Source: an uncultured Verrucomicrobiota bacterium
GTDB lineage: Bacteria > Verrucomicrobiota > Kiritimatiellia > RFP12 > UBA1067
Length of the DNA: 7,728 bases
Direction of reading: 5' to 3'
NCBI GenBank assembly: GCA_945483525.1
Contig: CALYRV010000082.1
Span: 1 to 7,728 of the forward strand
Part shown: positions 5,290 to 7,728 of the stretch, piece by piece
Layout of the letters: every line of letters starts with the position of its first letter
Numbering within the stretch: the stretch's first letter is position 1
Made by a program: the position numbers and the translations under genes
The notes under the pieces: model-generated
The model's input: the letters and a program-made list of their open reading frames with translations, nothing else
Told to the model about the DNA's origin: nothing
Databases searched by the model: none

Positions 5290-7104
5290 ATGATTATCGA
5301 GTTGATGCTGGCAGTGATGATGACGCCGTTTGCGGAGAAGGTCACGGCCGAGAACGCGTGGCGCGAGTATCCGCGTCCGCAGATGGTGCGTGACAACTGG
5401 ACTTGTCTTAACGGCAAGTGGGATTACGCGGTTTATTCGAATATCGTTAAGGGGGTGAATGCCGGAAGGATCGAGAAGTGCGCCGAGGGCAAGATCCTGG
5501 TGCCGTTCGCGATCGAAGCTCCGCTTTCCGGAGTCGGACGGCTTCTCGAGCCAGGGGAGTCGCTTGTGTATACGCGCACTTTCGAGGCGGCGCCGAAAGC
5601 CGGCAGGAGGCTGCTGCTCAATTTCGAGGCGGTGGATTATCGTGCGCAGGTGTACGTGAACGGAACGGAGGTCGGGATTCCGCATGACGGCGGATCGAAT
5701 GCGTTTTCGTATGATATTACCGATTTCGTGAAGGCGGGCGTGAACGAGCTCAAGGTAAAGGTGTGGGACCCGACCGAAACGTTCATCGGCGGCAGCGCGA
5801 AGCAGATGTTGAAGCCGGGCGGCTGTTTCTACACCCGGGTAAGCGGAATCTGGCAGACGGTGTGGCTGGAGGAGGTTCCCGAGACCTATATCCGCAGCTA
5901 TCGTGTCACGCCGGATATTGATCGTGGAACGGTGACCTTCACGTTCGATGTTTGCGGAGAAAATGATGACGATGTCGAGGTTTTCATTGATGACGGGAAG
6001 AAGCGTATCAAGGCCGAAGGAAATGTCTGCAAGCCGCTTGTCGTCAAGATGCCGGCGGGTTTCCGTCTGTGGAGTCCCGAGGATCCGAATCTGTACCATT
6101 TCAGCGTGAAGTACGAGGACGACCTGTTCAGGGGACATTTCGCGATGCGCAAGTTTGCGAAGGGGACCGACAAGGACGGGCATCTTCGTTTCTTCCTGAA
6201 TAACAAACCTTATTTCATCATCGGAACGCTGGATCAGGGGTGGTGGCCGGACGGACTCCTTACTCCGCCGTCCGTCGAGGCGATGATGTCCGACGTTAAG
6301 GTACTTAAGGACTGCGGTTTCAACATGCTCCGCAAGCATATCAAGGTCGAGCCGCGCATCTTCTATTCGGAGTGCGACAAGCTCGGTATTCTCGTGCTCC
6401 AGGATATGCCGTCCGCCGACTGGCACGCCGATCCGAACGAGATGATGAAGCGTTACGGCAAGTATCGCGAGGAGCTCAAGGAGATGATGGATCAGCTTTA
6501 TAACGCGCCGTCGATCGTGATGTGGGTTCCCTATAACGAGTCGTGGGGACAGCCGTCCGAAGACCTTACGCTCGATACGCTCCGCTGGACGAAACGGTAT
6601 GATCCGTCGCGGCTCGTGAACGGACCGAGCGGCTGGAACGACTACTGGGGCGGTGTCTCGCATTGTGAGCGCGACGGCAAGTGGACGCAGGGGCGTACGA
6701 AGGAGTCGTCGATCGACTGCGGGGCGGATACGGTCGATCTTCACGATTACCGCGGACCGGGCATGATTCCGTCCGTCGGCGGCCGCATTTCGTTCTTGGG
6801 CGAGTTCGGCGGACTCGGTCATCCGGTCGACGGACACCTTTGGAAGGTCGCCAAGGACAACTGGGGATACGGCGGCATCGAGGACACGAAGACGCGTGAG
6901 GGACTCGAGAAGACGTATCTCGGACTTATGGACAAGCTGGAGGGGCTCGCCAAGCAGGGGCTCGCCGGTTCGGTCTATACGCAGACGACGGACGTGGAGA
7001 TCGAGATCAACGGACTCATGACTTACGACCGTAAGGTGATGAAGTTCAATCCTGCGGTGCTCAAGGCGGCGCATGATCGTGTCCGGGCGGCGGTGGAGAA
7101 ATGA
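5290..7104 (+). CDS. Glycoside hydrolase family 2 beta-glycosidase
   Basis: The 604-residue protein has the standard GH2 order: a jelly-roll sugar-binding domain (about 35-195, with NGKWDY, VYVNGTEVG and GIWQTVWLE), an immunoglobulin-like domain (about 200-290, ending WSPEDPNLY) and a TIM barrel (about 300-600). The predicted acid/base is E417 in VPYNESWGQ (the family Asn-Glu pair) and the nucleophile is E505 in FLGEFGG. GH2 enzymes are retaining and cut terminal beta-galactose, glucuronate, mannose or related sugars. The NxK carboxylate-recognition motif of beta-glucuronidases is not visible; the C-terminal part reads INGLMTYDRK instead, so I leave the substrate open. The N-terminus (MIIELMLAVMMTPFAEKVTA) is hydrophobic but has no positive charge, so export is doubtful. 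AAGGAG at 5278-5283 lies 6 bases before the ATG, and an in-frame TGA at 5254-5256 rules out an upstream start. Its TGA overlaps the ATG of tadA. Confidence 0.9.
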   Translation: MIIELMLAVMMTPFAEKVTAENAWREYPRPQMVRDNWTCLNGKWDYAVYSNIVKGVNAGRIEKCAEGKILVPFAIEAPLSGVGRLLEPGESLVYTRTFEAAPKAGRRLLLNFEAVDYRAQVYVNGTEVGIPHDGGSNAFSYDITDFVKAGVNELKVKVWDPTETFIGGSAKQMLKPGGCFYTRVSGIWQTVWLEEVPETYIRSYRVTPDIDRGTVTFTFDVCGENDDDVEVFIDDGKKRIKAEGNVCKPLVVKMPAGFRLWSPEDPNLYHFSVKYEDDLFRGHFAMRKFAKGTDKDGHLRFFLNNKPYFIIGTLDQGWWPDGLLTPPSVEAMMSDVKVLKDCGFNMLRKHIKVEPRIFYSECDKLGILVLQDMPSADWHADPNEMMKRYGKYREELKEMMDQLYNAPSIVMWVPYNESWGQPSEDLTLDTLRWTKRYDPSRLVNGPSGWNDYWGGVSHCERDGKWTQGRTKESSIDCGADTVDLHDYRGPGMIPSVGGRISFLGEFGGLGHPVDGHLWKVAKDNWGYGGIEDTKTREGLEKTYLGLMDKLEGLAKQGLAGSVYTQTTDVEIEINGLMTYDRKVMKFNPAVLKAAHDRVRAAVEK

Positions 7105-7619
7105 CGCAGCACGAGTTTGACGAGCACTGGATGAAGATGGCACTCCGCGAGGCGGAGAAGGCCGCGGCGGACGGCGAGGTGCCGACCGGGTGCGTGATCG
7201 TCGAGCCGAAGATCGTCGAGCCGGCGCATGACGGACACGACCCCGTGTTTGACTGGGATGCGTCGCTCGCCACTATCCTCGGGCGCGCGCATAACCAGTC
7301 CGAGGGCCTTACGGACGCCACGGCGCACGCCGAGATGCTCGCGATGTCGTCCGCCTTCGCCGCCAAAGGCGACTGGCGTCTCGTCAATGCGCGGCTCTAC
7401 GTCACCAAGGAGCCGTGTCCGATGTGCGCCGGCGGCATCGTTCTCGCGCGTCCGCGCACGGTGATCTGGGGCCTTTCGGATCCGAAGCGCGGCGGAGGGA
7501 CCGTGTTCAACATTTTCGCGCATCCCGGCATCAATCATCATCCGCGAATCGTTACCGGTGTAATGGAGGAGCCATGCCGCGCTGTTTTGCAGGTTTTTTT
7601 CCGTAATCGGCGACGGTGA
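7101..7619 (+). CDS. tadA: tRNA-specific adenosine deaminase
   Basis: TadA converts adenosine-34 to inosine in tRNA-Arg(ACG), letting it read CGU, CGC and CGA. The zinc-site motifs are TAHAEM (74-79; H76 ligand, E78 proton shuttle) and PCPMCAG (105-111; C106 and C109 ligands). NQSEGLTDATAHAE and the C-terminal run from WGLSDPKRGG through VTGVMEEPC to FFRNRR match TadA better than cytidine or guanine deaminases. The 172-residue length is normal, but about 25 residues (35-60) are inserted between the VIV strand and the HN segment; the insert opens with a 15-base-period duplication. ATG 7101 overlaps the GH2 stop (ATGA), with GGTGGAG at 7091-7097 as ribosome binding site, so translation is probably coupled. 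A relaxed-specificity deaminase of the same fold is possible but less likely. Confidence 0.88.
   Translation: MTQHEFDEHWMKMALREAEKAAADGEVPTGCVIVEPKIVEPAHDGHDPVFDWDASLATILGRAHNQSEGLTDATAHAEMLAMSSAFAAKGDWRLVNARLYVTKEPCPMCAGGIVLARPRTVIWGLSDPKRGGGTVFNIFAHPGINHHPRIVTGVMEEPCRAVLQVFFRNRRR
7197..7223 (+). repeat. In-frame tandem duplication within tadA
   Basis: ATCGTCGAGCCG occurs at 7197-7208 and again at 7212-7223, separated by AAG, giving a 15-base period and the peptide IVEP-K-IVEP. It marks the start of the extra segment in TadA. Exact identity of both copies suggests a recent duplication or slippage event. Confidence 0.75.
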
Positions 7620-7638
7620 AAATTATTGAAATTTCCCA

Positions 7639-7668
7639 TTGACGGAATGGGCGAGAAAATGATAAACT
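7639..7668 (+). promoter_or_regulatory. Promoter of the tRNA-Asp gene
   Basis: TTGACG (7639-7644; five of six matches) and TAAACT (7663-7668; four of six) are separated by 18 bases, and TGA directly before the -10 box makes it an extended -10. Initiation about 7 bases further on would leave roughly a 15-base leader before the mature tRNA at 7691, typical for a tRNA transcript. Confidence 0.5.
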
Positions 7669-7690
7669 ATATTTCACTTTTCGGAGCAAC

Positions 7691-7728
7691 GGGGTTGTGG
7701 CGCAATTGGTTAGCGCACTGGACTGTCG
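7691..7728 (+). tRNA. tRNA-Asp(GUC), 5' half, cut by window end
   Basis: The 5' half folds as a tRNA: acceptor strand GGGGTTG (7691-7697), TG at positions 8-9, D-stem GCGC (7700-7703), D-loop AATTGGTTA, the complementary D-stem strand GCGC (7713-7716), A26, and the anticodon 5' strand CTGGA (7718-7722). The loop begins CT-GTC-G, placing anticodon GTC at 7725-7727, which reads Asp codons. The window stops at position 37, so the 3' half, the discriminator base and any integration at the tRNA 3' end cannot be seen. Confidence 0.88.

Noticed and set aside
5005..7143. A 712-codon open frame on the - strand, antisense to the GH2 gene
   Set aside because: It is a shadow of the GC-rich codon use of the + strand genes. 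The product is full of Arg, His and Leu with no recognisable motif, while the + strand protein has intact GH2 catalytic motifs.
7588..7690. Possible intrinsic terminator after tadA, suggested by the T-run at 7593-7599
   Set aside because: The T-run is inside the tadA coding sequence (Val-Phe-Phe-Arg) and no GC-rich stem precedes it. The only palindrome nearby is the short GAAATTTC at 7628-7635.

Overview
The window looks like bacterial chromosome of moderately high GC content, with densely packed genes all on the + strand. Gene content (family II pyrophosphatase with CBS domains, stand-alone CoaC, CcdA-type membrane protein joined to thioredoxin, a compact GH2 glycosidase, TadA) fits a host-associated or carbohydrate-using Gram-negative. 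A PVC-group bacterium (Lentisphaerota, Kiritimatiellota or Verrucomicrobiota) is my guess, but nothing in the sequence proves the lineage.

Layout. (1) About 1-810: the 3' part of an unrecognised, visibly AT-rich gene and a 25-codon overlapping ORF, unlike the rest in base and codon use and probably acquired. (2) 797-3613: a strong promoter followed by rpe (ribulose-phosphate epimerase), a CBS-containing Mn-type inorganic pyrophosphatase and a polyprenol-phosphate-mannose-synthase-like GT2 enzyme. (3) 3665-5242: a second promoter, a CcdA-thioredoxin fusion and a stand-alone phosphopantothenoylcysteine decarboxylase (coaC). (4) 5290-7619: a GH2 glycosidase whose stop codon overlaps the start of tadA. 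(5) 7639-7728: a promoter and the 5' half of a tRNA-Asp(GUC) gene, cut by the window edge. No stretch over 300 bases lacks a gene.

How the genes fit together. They are mostly household functions: pentose phosphate flux, PPi removal, lipid-linked sugar donor synthesis, thiol redox transfer across the membrane, coenzyme A synthesis, glycoside breakdown and tRNA wobble editing. They look co-transcribed rather than forming one pathway. I see no defence system, CRISPR array, transposase or secretion locus.

The most interesting layer lies between and inside the genes. Degenerate tandem repeats with a 6-7 base period fill most gene junctions (1476-1512, 2809-2836, 5256-5275) and run into the ribosome binding sites. 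A related-looking tract (4330-4360) is translated as the linker of the CcdA-thioredoxin fusion. An inverted pair of heptamer arrays (3170-3248) sits in frame inside the GT2 gene and adds about 26 residues. Separately, the first genes of the two apparent operons have a -10 box only 8-9 bases before the ATG and no Shine-Dalgarno sequence, suggesting leaderless mRNAs, whereas the internal genes mostly have clear Shine-Dalgarno sequences.
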